Positions 22,240 to 34,214 of a stretch of 64,000 bases of DNA are shown here, in pieces. Each line of letters opens with the position of its first letter. Within the stretch, counting starts at the first letter, position 1. Source of the stretch: Polytrichum commune (taxonomy: Eukaryota > Streptophyta > Polytrichopsida > Polytrichales > Polytrichaceae); assembly GCA_950295325.1 (NCBI GenBank), contig OX485805.1, forward strand, positions 18,339,501-18,403,500, given 5' to 3'. The translations under genes were made by a program, and so were the position numbers. The notes under the pieces are model-generated. The model saw only the letters and a program-made list of their open reading frames with translations, did not search any database and was not told the DNA's origin.

Positions 22240-22985
22240 GGGAGGGGGGCTATATATATGATCGTTAAGAAAAACAATCTTGATTTTGATAATGAATGAG
22301 ATATTTTTATGAGCTCCAAAATCTTACGAGCAAAATGGCTGCAACGATGGTTTGGATTTGCTAACTAATCCTCTTCATGCACTAATTGTGCATGTTTCAT
22401 TACCTACAAAAAGTGCGTGCAAAGCTAAAAGTGTTTGTTTAAGAGGGGCTACGTGACTATCTATTACTCATGAGAATCTCAAATTTGAAATGAATGAGAT
22501 ATGCATACGAGCTCCAAAACATTTGACTATGTGGATGGTTTGAAATTGTTACCCAATCATCTTGGTGCACTAATTGTGCAAGTTTCATATCCTACAAGAA
22601 GCGGGTGCACAAATATAACATATGTTTAAGGGGCCTATATGATTAGTTATCAAGAAAAATAATTTTGATAATGATAAGGTATGAGATAGGTGTATGAGTA
22701 GGAATTGCTAATCATCTTAGACTAATTATGTGTTGCATATCCTCCAAGAAGTGGGTGCATACTAGATAAAAATTGTATGTTTAAGGGGGCTATATGATCA
22801 ATTATCAAGAAATACAATCTTGAATTTAATAATGAATGAGAAATCCATATGAACATGTTGCAAAGCTTATGAAAAAGACAACTATGGGGATGATTAGGAT
22901 TTGCTAATCATCTTGGACTAATGATGTGTTTCATATCCTCCAAGAAGTGGGTGCAAAACTAAAAGTGTGTGTTAAAGGCATGCTC
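22240..22985 (+). repeat. Four tandem foldback-arm units
   Basis: Four diverged copies of about 160-205 bp start near 22242, 22446, 22631 and 22787. Each runs GGGGCTATATGATNANTTAT, AATCTTGATTTTGATAATGA, ATGAGCTCCAAAA, TTTGCTAATCATCTTGG and ATCCTCCAAGAAGTGGGTGC. Inverted single arms lie on both sides (21405-21560 and 23110-23290). Confidence 0.65.
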
Positions 22986-23109
22986 CCCTTATTGTCCTTG
23001 TCTCAAGACTTCGTTGAGTATACCTAGATGGAAGAAACTACCATGTGTCCTTCTATGAATTGTTACATGGTTGGGTACAACTTAAGGTAAGCATGCCTTA
23101 AATGGACAC

Positions 23110-23290
23110 TTTGAGCTCTACACCCACTTCTTGTAGGATATGAATTATGAAATATTAGTGCAGAATGATTGGCAAATCCAAGTCATATCCGTTACCATTT
23201 TCCTCGTACCTCTTATAGCTCATATGCATATCTTATTTATTATCAAAGCAAATATTCTCATCCTCTTTAGAGAATCATTTAGCTCCCCTT
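23110..23290 (-). repeat. Inverted foldback-family arm
   Basis: Reverse complement of the unit in the array at 22240-22985, starting CACCCACTTCTTGTAGGATA. With 21405-21560 it encloses the array symmetrically. Confidence 0.55.
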
Positions 23291-23576
23291 GATAATGTTG
23301 ACTATATAGCTTAGAATTGTTAACCTATTGTTGAGCTTAGAATTGTGAACAAGTAGTCTTATCTAGACTTTTGAAAACATGTCTTTTTGGTGTCCATTTT
23401 AGATTTGACATCTAACCACATACCACTCCAACTATAAGTGGTCCATTTAAGATAAGTAACCAAATTTGGCACACTTGCCTCACAAGGAACTCCATGCAAT
23501 GGGAAGGTTTCAAAATTGTGTTACTTATGGTGAATTGCATGTGGGAATGTTTGAGAATTGTATAACTTACAGTGAA

Positions 23577-23793
23577 CTACACCATTTTTGGCATTTAGTG
23601 TCACTTACCATTTGGAAATATGCAATGCAATAACTTCTTATTCGGGAGTTTAATTTTTACTAACGAAAGTATAATAGGTTGTTTGGACATTGTAGAACAT
23701 AAATGATTTTGTTTGTTGAAATATTACATTCTCAATAAATGGTTTCAACACTACCAAATAGTAAGTAACACTAAATACCATAAACAATGTACA
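23577..23793. mobile_element. MITE family D, complete short copy
   Basis: About 217 bp. The left end reads CTACACCATTTTTGGCATTT followed by AGTGTCACTTACCATTTGG. The right end, reverse-complemented, reads TACATTGTTTATGGTATTTA followed by GTGTTACTTACTATTTGG, an imperfect inverted repeat of nearly 40 bp. No frame of interest lies inside. Other members are at 32131-33181 and 42101-44603. Confidence 0.65.
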
Positions 23794-24375
23794 TGAATTG
23801 TTACAAATGTGTAACTTACACAATAAGCCGTTCATTATGTGTGTATCACGATCTAGTTCTATAGTAGAGGCACATGTTCATGATCGGGACCCCATTAGCA
23901 ATCTATAGGGTACCAAAATTTTGATCATGTTGCGACTAATTTTTGATTAGGTTGGGGTTGAAATTCGATCAGGCCAAAACCAATAGTGTCACGAGACATG
24001 TCCTAGTTTTGAGTGCTAAAGTGAGGAGGACTGAGCGGTTAAAATGAGTAGTTATGGCATACTATAGACATTGATAATACATTTGCGCCAATTTTGGCTT
24101 CAATAATTCACATTAATTTCAATCTAAAAATTAAAACTACCAAAAAAATGCAATCCTCCTTATTTCTATCTCCCTACACGAGAAAACATTGCACCACTTT
24201 ATACTTCTCCAAATTTGGTGCAAAATCTCTTAAGTGATCGGTTATGATAGCCTATACTCTACATATTGATGATTGGGGTCAAGGGGCTCATTGCACATCC
24301 TAACGTATATACACAAATATGTATGAGATTCACGTAGTTTCAAAACCATCTATGTGTAATCAAAGGTTTCAATAT

Positions 24376-24399
24376 AGACAGACAGATAGATAGATAGAT
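24376..24399. repeat. (GACA)n(GATA)n microsatellite
   Basis: A short run of GACAGACAGATAGATAGATA in AT-rich spacer. Confidence 0.85.
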
Positions 24400-24604
24400 T
24401 ATCTTACATCAAGGAGAAAATAAAAAGTTACTTATATGTGGCATTGATGATCAAAGTACTAAATGCAATGTTTACATATTGAGACAATTTTTGAAAAATA
24501 CACTTTGAAGAATGAGTTGATTTTACATAGGGTCATATTTACACAAATACCTAAGAGTGAAGGATATACTTCAAATACACAATTTTGTACATGGAGTGCA
24601 ATGT

Positions 24605-24806
24605 ATGGAGATATTTTTGGGCATAATCGGTCAAGATCCTAGTGTTTCCAAAGTCCAACCAGTTACATATTGACATCTTTCATGTTTTCTTTATTGATCC
24701 AAGGTATATTTTCTTAATCCCTCTAAAATGATAGGCAATTTCTCGAAGTCTTGAAATTCAACCAGTTCATTTGAAATTAGCAGTTGGTTCCACCCGTTCT
24801 TTGATG
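24605..24806 (+). repeat. Interspersed repeat family C, copy 2
   Basis: TTTTTGGGCATAATCGGTCA, AGATCCTAGTGTTTCC, then AAATTCAACCAGTTCATTTG mark a diverged copy of about 200 bp. The best-bounded copy is 46533-46754. Confidence 0.65.
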
Positions 24807-24809
24807 GAG

Positions 24810-27000
24810 TGGCCCATATTGGGCTTCTCGGATGCCTAGGGGATAATATGGGGCTTAGGTTAATCAACACACGTCATTTGCACACATCTTTCTATGGATA
24901 CTCTTCGATCTTCCTACATTACCCTTGATTTTTGTTTCTTTTGTTTTAAAGTTCACTATATGGGGAAAGTATCAATGTTATTGACATGAAAAAAATCTCA
25001 ATTTTTTTTGGTCAACTTCAAGCATGTTAAATGTAGGTGTCCGGTAAAGCTTCAAAGGTCCTAAGGAGCCAAAAAAAGGCTTGCTCACTTGACTTGCAAC
25101 TTAGGACTCTTGCGTGGGGACTAGCGGGTAGGCAAGGGATGGAAGTGGAGTGTTGAACACTAAGGCAAGAATGCTATTTCATGAACATGCTCATGGGAGT
25201 TGGTCCACATTTGACGGATTTTAAGTATGTGGACTAGGGTCCCTAGGCAATGGATTGTTATTTTAAGGCTTATATGAAGTCTTTATTGTGAAGAAAGTTC
25301 TAGGTAGGTTACATTTATTTTATTTGGGTTGCCTGTAGAAGAAAAAAGAATGTGGTTACATGCAATGTATGGAAATGCTTATGCCATACAATTATATGCT
25401 TATATCAAATAAAAGACATACACTAAATACACACACAGGCAAGTGAGCGAGGGGAAAAATGTTTACATAGCAAGCACATACTGCACTTGAACAATCAACT
25501 CATAACTACAGAGATGCATTGAAGCATCCTAGAGGGATAAAGCAAGGAATACATAGTCCCGGTCCAACATAGGAGTTATGCAAGAAAATGATATTGACAA
25601 AGGAAAATCTATGTGGACATGTAATTAAAAATCCAACCACACATAGATAATAACACAAGAGCAAACAAGTGCAAATATGTGCAAAGTATGCAAACAAGAC
25701 GTAAGATATCAATATGGCATAATTTACGGAAATAACTAAAATGTACACATGTGTGATTTAAATTGTCAAATGCAATTCAGAGTATGCACATAGTCCATTA
25801 TGAAGAGGCCTCTAATGTTTGGTTGTTTGCTTACATAAAATTGCAATAGAGATAGAGATGAATGAAAGATTGCATAAAACCCATGTATCAATTGTCTTTC
25901 TTGCAAAGTGTTGCCAAGCACCAGTGTGGGGCGCAATGAACCCAAAATTTGAACTACACCTCCCATAGCCCACACATTACTAGAATACCATCACACAACT
26001 ATCAAAGCCAAAATCTTCACATTAGTGCAGGAAAGTGAATGTCCATAAGTGGAGCTCAAGGAAATAATCATAATTGGGTTCATTCATTGCATCGTAGTGG
26101 GGAGCATTTGGAAGATAGTTGCGAAAGTGATCGTCTACTACCGCATGTATCTCGCGCAGATGGATTGCAACCCCTAATGAGCACATTGCTCAAGCAAGTC
26201 CAAGACCTCACGGACTTAATGACACTAGAGCATTGCCATAATGTTGCCTTTGCGGTGTTGATTTCAGAGACATCCGAATTATTGGGACACTTGGGAATAT
26301 CTTGCAGCATATTTGGATTGAGATGCCAAATGGAAAAATCGACATCTACTCGGTGCAATCACAATGCTCATACATCCACAACTCGATGGCGCCTCGAGGA
26401 ACTTCAAGTCGTGCTTCAAAGTCTTCTACTTCCTACCAACGATGGTTTGCATTCCATGAGCGATGTACTCCACGCCATGAGGAAACAAGAAAACGGTAGA
26501 ATTGTGAGGCTCTGTCCTTTATTATGAAAGACTACAATTGTAGTTGTCCACTTTACTCATGCCAATCCATGGCTATTCACTATACCAAACCTTTCTTGGA
26601 TTTTGTGCACCTTCTTCTCAAATACAAGTCAAGGATTGAAGCTACTAATTTATCACCCAAAATTTTTAAAATAAATAATCAAGAACTACCAAAATAACTA
26701 TAGTTAACTAGATTTCTTTCAATGCATTTTAGGGAGCACTTATATATAGTTAACATCCACATTACATAAAGCGGACCAAAAATAACAAGAACAAGTAACG
26801 CCCAAGTGTGAACACAAAGTGGTTAGGAAATTTGCTCTTGAAACGAAGAAGTTGATGCATAGTCTCTGTCCTACAGACAGAGCCAACAATTGCTCTTCAT
26901 TGTCATCAATGAACTTCATAGATCAACCACAATAAAGCAAGGAGTCAGACGAAGGACTGTAAAAAAGGGAAGCAAAATGAAAATAGATGAGGCCATAGGC
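24810..27000. other. Spacer, no supported gene
   Basis: The longest frame (26039-26527, plus, 162 codons) has no recognisable domain and a full-length competitor on the other strand; I do not call it a gene. No TIRs or target duplications stand out. Confidence 0.5.
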
Positions 27001-27017
27001 ATGTTAAGCTCATGATC

Positions 27018-27086
27018 GTAACGGGCTCACATTCACGCCGGTATGTATAATACATGCGTTATCTTTTCTTTTCTTTTTTCTTTTCT
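27018..27086 (+). mobile_element. 5'-truncated retroposon scrap with 14-bp duplication
   Basis: Only 69 bp, bounded by a perfect 14-bp direct repeat TTAAGCTCATGATC at 27004-27017 and 27087-27100. The inserted piece begins GTAACGGGCTCACATTCACG, resembles the 3' part of the SINE at 21749-22120 (ACGGACACTTTATTCACGCCGG there), and ends in a pyrimidine-rich (CTTTT)n tail. It reads as a severely 5'-truncated insertion of a related retroposon. Confidence 0.75.
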
Positions 27087-27099
27087 TTAAGCTCATGAT

Positions 27100-28840
27100 C
27101 AATGCAATTACGAGGGTGAGAAAGATCAATATGTAAAGAGGATGAACCCAACAAACCTAAGGCTATAATTAGGGAAATCAACTAGAATATACGGAGTAAC
27201 GCATGTGACAAATACACACATATGAGAATATATCATATGTGTACTGAGGCTGAGATAATTTGTCCCAACACCATAGGGGCTGTGTATTCAAAAATGTTGC
27301 AATACACCTATACCTACACCTACACCTATTGCAAAATGATAACATCAATTTATAAGTTATGTACCCTATTAGGGTGAAGTTCCATGTACCGGTCCCAATT
27401 CATTTTTTAAGTGGGTGAGAAACGGGTGACATCATCCAAAAAATGGGTGATGTCACTCATTTAGTGGAGGGATACTTTTATGTGGGGTGTTGGTTTAATC
27501 TGGTTTCCTACTTTCTCACCAAATTTGGTGAGTGATAAGATATCACACTTTATGAAGGTGACCGGTGTTGAAGGTCATCATCATTTAACTCTTGATATTT
27601 GAATTGCACGTGAAATTCAATACATTTATTGAGTGAATCCCAAATTATGAGTTCTTGGTGTCCAAAGGGTGGTACTGATGTCATCCATGGAAATATATAA
27701 ATATGTGTGTATTTTTACTTTCAATTGAAATCGTGATTATACGTTGTTTATAAGTGATTTCTAATACATTTGACTAGTCTTTGATTTTATATTTTTATTG
27801 AACCGACACTTACTATCACATTGCACTTTATAAATGTATTTTTTGTTATTAAGATCCAAATTCTTGAAAACATCATGAGACACACGTTCCCACGAGTTCA
27901 CTTTAGTCACTTTAGTTCACGATGAGAACTCCGACGATATAACATACAATCATCTTCTATATCTTCTTTCCTTTTCATTTTTTTCGTTTTCATTTGAATA
28001 GTAACTAAATGATTGTTCATGCATCGTAATAAACTCAAGAGATTAACAATTAACACAAAGTTTACATCACACTTGCAAAATGTCATGTAGGTGATTGATG
28101 TATACCTTGCCCTTCACAAAAGAGTATCACTATACCCCAAGGAGCCCTAGGAGTACCCCTCAAAAGAAAGGACTTGAATAACAATATGGCCATTAGTACC
28201 CAAGGTGACCCTCCGATCCGGTCATCAGAGCTCTCTAACCGGCATGTGTCCTACTCTTGACCATTAGGATAACCCATCCTTGCAAAACGTACAATGCAGG
28301 ACACCCATCCATGTGGGGTATTGGTCCTTGGATGAGGGGGATGGGCACATGGCACCACCCTTTTCCCACCCACCCACCCATTTATTTTTCAAAAAATGGA
28401 CTGGGACCAATACATGGAACCTCACCTTTAGTTAGTTGTTCCTTTACTGTCCACTTCCAAAAGCTTTGACAAAGTTTGCCACATTGTTCAATCTTGCACA
28501 CACAAGTGGTGTCGTCACAAGAAAGTACAATACCACATAGCTTGAAGATTATAAAGCATGTGTCCTAGATACACTAGTAGGTTATAGAATTGTATGCGGG
28601 TTAATGATGAATAGTGTGTGCCATACTACATCCGGCCCAAACCACATGACCAAAAGTTTTTCAACACGAATACTTGTCGGTTGCTTGAAGCAAGTAGCTA
28701 CTACACGAGAAGGAAGGCAATGATGCGACCTCAATGACTCATCACTACCTTTTTGGTGTGGTTTTAGGTCAAGGAATAGCATGTGACACAAAAACAAATG
28801 GCACGACAACTTCGAGCAACACAGTAGTAGAACTTCCGAG
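27100..28840. other. Spacer, no supported gene
   Basis: AT-rich sequence without a supported gene. A short inverted similarity links 27380-27460 (AAGTTCCATGTACCGGTCCC; AAATGGGTGATG) with 28300-28430 (GGGACCAATACATGGAACCT), hinting at the ends of an old foldback element about 1 kb long. Confidence 0.45.
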
Positions 28841-28847
28841 CATTGTA

Positions 28848-29274
28848 CAGTCTACCCTCTATAAATGTTAACCCTCGGGAGTGGATCAAAGTTAACATTT
28901 ATAGAGGTGTTAACAATTAACAATTATAAAATTATTTTTTTGAGCAATATACAAATCTTAACATTTATAAATATAAGCAATTGTGAAGAGTCCTTGTGAG
29001 AGAATACCAATCAAAACTTTATTCAATATCAAGTTTACAAATCACGGGTGAAGTATGAATCAATGATTCTTTGGTGAGATTCATCTGCATGCACAACTTG
29101 CAAATTTTTCATTTGTTAACATTTATAGAGTCAAATTTACAAAGAAGGGAGTACCATTTTGTTAACAGTTAACACGTTTAACATTTATAGTGTGCAATAT
29201 GTGGGGAGTAGAAGAAAGTTAACATTTAGAGAGGGTTAACACTTATAGGTGTAACATTTATAGAGGGTGGACTG
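28848..29274. mobile_element. Pogo-type (Lemi-like) MITE
   Basis: 427 bp. The left end CAGTCTACCCTCTATAAATG and the right end, reverse-complemented, CAGTCCACCCTCTATAAATG differ at one base. TA flanks both sides (28846-28847 and 29275-29276). Ends of the type CAG...CCTCTATAAAT with a TA target are known from plant pogo-derived MITEs such as Lemi1. GTTAACATTTATAGAG recurs several times inside. There is no coding region. Confidence 0.82.
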
Positions 29275-29299
29275 TAGTCCATAAGTCCTAGAAATGCGG

Positions 29300-31860
29300 A
29301 GAACGAATAGAATCTAGAAGAGGCAAATGTATTCATTGGACACTCTACATGACGTTTGTGAAGCCAACAAGGTCACCACCCTAGCTCGTTCATAGCTCCT
29401 GTGTGGTATCGTATTCGTATGTTTAATAGTGTAGTTTTCCAGATAGGGTTCAAGTAGGTCTCGACCAATGTAGGTGTGACAGGTGGCATCGTTTGATGAA
29501 ATAATGGCATATTTGCATCTTAAGTAGGAGCCCTATTTGAGTCTTGGGCATCAACTTGTGTGCTGGCACCTAGTGCAAATTGAGTCATGCATAGTGTATT
29601 CATAAAGAGAAAGTGAACGTGAGGCCTTTTGCATGTGTGACTCGAGATGCTTGCACATGGCTCGACTCTTTGGAGGAACCTACACCTACAAGATAGATCA
29701 TACATGTCACACTTTGCTTGTTCGGATGATTCATTCACACTAAATAAGGACCACCTTATTAAAATTGTGCACAAGATGTGATTGTAACTTATTCATGTTT
29801 TTGCTCAAATTTGTCAGTTGTTTTATGTAGGGCAAGGCTTGAAGTAGCCATAACATTACTACTCATCATGAGGCTCTTGCATCGTGGGGATGGGAACTAA
29901 ATGGGCATGATACCTCCTTTTACTTTGGGACTTGTCACAAAACGAACCATACTCAACCTGAAATTTGTTCACTACAGTACACCACACTAACAAGTACCCA
30001 ACTCCGGTCTCACATTACCAATATATTTGCTTTATAAAAATCATTGACTTTGTGGCGGCCATCGGTGTTGGCCCCATGTGACACATGGATGTGAGCATGT
30101 GTAGGTCACGTCCATGTAGCTAGGAATAATGGCCTTTCATTTTGGTATGACACCAACCTATAAGCATGTTGTCCTTTATTAGAAAGGGAACAATGTACAT
30201 AGGTTATGTCATGCTACACGGTGCATTACGTTAAGGTAGCCAACCCATTCCTAACCAATTAAGCAATTTGACATATGTTAATGGTGCATCGCACACCTTC
30301 TTGTCTACATTGGTGAATCTCTATTGCCATATCTAGCTTGTTGTTGCCATATTGTTAGATTGCAACAAAAAGCTCATGCCAACCCACTTTTTGTTGCAAT
30401 CTTTAGAGCCTTTCATGTGATTATTAAGCACGGTGGTTGCAAACCCTACAAAAAATCATAGTGTTTGGACCCATGTAGATCTTGATTGGTGAGCCTCTCT
30501 ATGCCCAATAATGGGAAACATGCATCCTCTAGATGTTATAAACTCTGATGCTCTTCCATAAACCCTATGTTCAAATCTAGGCTCACTTTCACAAAGATGG
30601 CTAAGCTCTCTCAATGCAAGTGTGGATAACAAATATCCCTTTGTCCAATGTGTCCTTTCACAAACACATTCCCAAAAGGGACTGGATCCCTCAATCCTAA
30701 CCAACACCCATATATAGTTGCACGGAGAGCACCGAGAGCAATATACACACTACTAGTATAGTTTCTAGTCTCTGATATATATATGAACCTCAATCTGCCA
30801 TAAAATCTAACAAAACAGAAGACGAAATTTCCAAGTCCTCTAACTACCCTAAGAAGTTGAGTTTAAAAGGAGAGCTCGTGAGAGAGAAAAGAACAAAAAA
30901 AGAACAAAAAACAATATAGACTCAAAAAACAAGAAAGACAATTAGAACGATTTTGGTAGTCCCCACTGCCCTATATATTAATGAGAGCTAATCTTGGCCC
31001 TTACAATGCTAGTTGGGATTCTATTTAACTTACCAATTATCCTTTTAAGTCTTACAAACATTAATTATTACCTCAACAACATATTGTGGTTTAGGTTTGA
31101 TCACAAAAGACTCCCCATTTAGAGAAATAGAAATAAGAAGCAATTAAAGTTTTTTCAAGAATGTTTGTCACAATAACTAAATTACTATAATTTTCCAAGT
31201 GGTTATTTTCTTTGACCTATACTCGTGATATAGGCTATCCTCTACTGAATCACTGATCTGTTATGAAATCGAGAACGCTTGAATCCCATAATCGATAATT
31301 ATGACACCTAATTATGCTTGCAATCTAAACATACTTGTCAACTTAATCATTGCCATTTGGCTAAGTTGGACTTTGACTATGATATGTGAACCTTAATCAA
31401 AGATTGATTTTGTGATGCACTGAAATAGGTTGGCCTAAGTTGCGAAAATAGAGCGGTGGTTGGAAATGGGTTGGCTATCTTGTTCGGTTCCTTAATCAAA
31501 ACTTCTCATCATTATTAGTACTTATACCGCTCCCCCATTCCAAAACGACTAGCAGAATATTTAAAGAGAAAATACCAAAAGGATCCAAATCATGACAAAA
31601 GCAAAATATTTCTTCAACCACATGGCTCAAGTGCAAACTCGTAATTGCACAAGTGCAAAGGAGAAGTTCTTTTGATGAAGGTTATACGTGTTCAAACAAT
31701 TGCCTTTCGTTACTCAAACATTTAAGTGTTGCGGTGACTAACTTATAACGTGGGAATCATTTTCCTCAAACTTACTTGCAATCTGCTATCAACATGTTGT
31801 TCAAATTCACATGCAAGTGGTGCTTCCTCCATATGGGTCACATGATTAAATAAATGACAA
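29300..31860. other. Spacer, no supported gene
   Basis: Neither a gene nor clean element ends were found. Small frames on the minus strand (29520-29774, 30456-30707) have no recognisable domain. Confidence 0.5.
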
Positions 31861-31865
31861 TCAAC

Positions 31866-31977
31866 ATCAAGGTTGCTTTTTGCACCCGTCGCACTTGTCA
31901 AATGTGCATTGTATCACATTTGACAAGTGTGACGGACATTTGACAAGTTTGGGATGGGTACAAAAAGCAACCATGAT
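31866..31977. repeat. 112-bp palindromic repeat
   Basis: The left arm ATCAAGGTTGCTTTTTGCAC, then CCGTCGCACTTGTCAAATGT, is mirrored by a right arm ending TGGGTACAAAAAGCAACCATGAT. The two arms meet almost without a loop, so the transcript would be a long hairpin. CACTTGTCAAATGT also occurs twice within the right arm. It may be a small MITE; its ends were not resolved. Confidence 0.65.
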
Positions 31978-32130
31978 CAACAGAAGCCCCCCTCCAAAAT
32001 TCTAATTTCAAAATGCTAAGTCTATTTATTAAATATCTCATATTTTACCAACATATGGGAAATTGGTAGTTTGGGCATTATAGAACATTACAAACTTTAC
32101 TTGGTAACAAAATTGAATCAATAATAAAAA

Positions 32131-33181
32131 TGTATACACCATTTGTGGTATTTAGTGTCACGTACACTATTTGTGAAGGCCTAAACTAGATGCCTAGAGG
32201 TCTCCAAATGTCACGCTTGTTAATTGTCAATACAATTCCATTCGTCAACATAAGTAACTTCTTTAAGTGAAAAAATATCTACATTATAACATTTAGAGTA
32301 GCACATTGGGTACATAAGATGATAGTCTTGCATGTCAGTATGCAAGGGGAAATCATTTTTGAGCATACTAATGGCAAGTGTCATTTGTGTACATTTTTAG
32401 TCAACTTGTAGACCATTATGTGACATAAGCAAACACCTCATGCCACTATTGAACATACTCATGCCAAGATGTCAGTAAGCACACTTGAACACCAAGTGTC
32501 ATGAATTGACACTTATGGTATAGTTGTTACCGTAATCATGAATATAACCTAACATACACCTCAAAATAAGATAAATGACACTATTATGCATGTGACACTA
32601 AATACAGTAATCTCTTGCTTAAGTACGCACTTTGAACCATAACCGTTGGTGCGCACTTAGTTGGTAGGTGCATACTTTGTAGATTTCCATCAAACCAAAA
32701 GAAACGATTAGTTTTTAGAACATCGATGATGGAAACAACGGAGAATATTGTGTTGTTATGCTGGAGGACGTTGACGAAGTTCCGGAAACGATGCGAATTG
32801 AAGAAGAACCACCTATCGTTGACGAAATCCAACCTATCGAGACGTTTGTTGAATCTAAAAGTGCTACTGACTTCAAAGGTTTCAAAGCTCCACACAACAT
32901 TACTCTCGACATCGACAACCGATTGCTTTGCTTAGGTGTTCAAACGGAAACTGGACGCATGTATGATGAAATAGACATTCATTTGAGACGTTTCAGCGAA
33001 ATGTTAGCAAACTGACATTGAATGTCAAGTGTAAAAAAACCATGCATTTGCACCAAATGACTATGCATGACATGTTCAAACAATAAAGCATGAACCATGT
33101 TCTTTTTCAAAAAAATTGCACACTTAACCGGGAAAATGCGTACTTAAGCGGGAGGTTATTGGACCATGAACGGTGTAGAGG
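32131..33181. mobile_element. MITE family D, split by a pogo-like element
   Basis: The left end is ACACCATTTGTGGTATTTAG followed by TGTCACGTACAC. The right end before interruption reads GTGACACTAAATA, and its continuation CCATGAACGGTGTAG lies beyond 33161. Joined, these two pieces match the uninterrupted end at 44580-44603 (CACTAAATACCAAAACGGTGTAG, read in two parts). The MITE proper is about 490 bp and non-coding. It is related to 23577-23793 and 42101-44603. Confidence 0.75.
32605..33161 (+). mobile_element. Pogo/Tigger-like element, internally deleted, second copy
   Basis: The ends CAGTAATCTCTTGCTTAAGT (left) and CAATAACCTCCCGCTTAAGT (right, reverse-complemented) match the element at 4303-4928. 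TA precedes it (32603-32604); GA follows (33162-33163), one base off a TA duplication. The frame 32758-33015 (MLEDVDEVPETMRIEEEPPI ...) and the following QMTMHDMF at 33055-33078 correspond to the acidic linker and C-terminal tail of a pogo transposase. Neither the helix-turn-helix nor the DDE domain is present. It inserted into the MITE at 32131-33181. Confidence 0.8.
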
Positions 33182-34214
33182 TCTAAGGGCTTAGGAGCTA
33201 GTGCAATGTTGCTTTGGTGTATGCATTTTCCATCCATACCTCCACTCTTTCATGAGCAGGCCGCCCCACCCATTTTTCAAACGCCTTGTGTAGGGGGGAT
33301 CTCTATAACTTTGCATGGGAAGACTCCTCAACCCGCCCACATGGGCGGGCACGGGTGCACATGGAGGCTTGCGTGTGGGTCGTGGGCAGGGCGACGCTCC
33401 ACCGTCGATCCAGACACACGCAACCTCATCCAGCGGCCGAAACTCGTCAAGGTGGCGTGGGTGGAGAGGCTTCGTGACGCGGCCTGCCCCTTTCCTTACC
33501 TTTCAACCTTTCCCTTGAGATCCTCCGCCTTCGCGACCTGCTTCCCTTTCACCGTCTCCTTTTGTCCTGTTCTCTGATCTCCTCCATGGACCATCACAGC
33601 GGACGATTCCATTCCATTCCTTTCGATACCACACCATAACCAGAGTCGTCTTCCTCCCGCTTCATTCCTCAACTGCCCGTGCGGAGGGAACTGTTCAACT
33701 AAGTATTCCCCTCTTCCACCGATTCGCCTCCCGTCTGTCCACCACTGGACGCACGTCACGCACATCAGCACACCACATTCAACTCCACCCCCATTCCATT
33801 CTTACATCATCTCCTTTCGTAGCTCTCAAGGCAGGCAGTTGTAGAATTGTGTGTGAATCTGCCCCAGAGATTCTCAATAACATAGCAGGAAGAGGAGAGA
33901 CGAGATTCCCTGCCTTTTGGGCCGAACCGTCGTCGTCGTCGTCGTCATCGTCGTCGCAGATCTGGTGGCCCACTTTGTATAGAAATCAAACCTCTGGAGC
34001 TCTTGGCTTCCAATTTGTACACAAAAACGCTCCTCCTCCGGGAGTGAAATTTGTCGAAACTCCTGTTTGAAAGTCGAAGGAGGCATCATCATCATCATCA
34101 TCACCGTATAAGTAGTCTGTCTGCCCCACTCTTCTTCTTCTTCTTCATCGCAGCTGCTGCCGCTGTTGTTTCTGTGTATATAAATTTGTATTGCCTTTGT
34201 AGAATTTGGTAACC
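33182..34214 (+). promoter_or_regulatory. CLPD upstream and leader region
   Basis: GC rises sharply between about 33250 and 33560, then trinucleotide runs follow: GTC repeats at 33929-33955, ATC repeats at 34085-34108 and CTT repeats at 34130-34147. TATATAAA at 34175-34182 is only about 35 bp from the ATG, too close for a normal plant TATA box with a leader, so the true start of transcription is probably farther upstream. The serine-run frame through the GTC repeat (33849-34070) lacks an ATG and is not called. Confidence 0.45.

Noticed and set aside
26039-26527. 162-codon plus-strand frame in spacer
   Set aside because: No domain is recognised, there are comparable frames on both strands, and no splice partners are visible.
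33849-34070. Upstream frame with a serine run before CLPD
   Set aside because: It starts at GTG rather than ATG and exists because of the GTC trinucleotide repeat; no sign of translation.
34173-34186. TATATAAA as the CLPD TATA box
   Set aside because: Only about 35 bp upstream of the start codon, leaving almost no leader.
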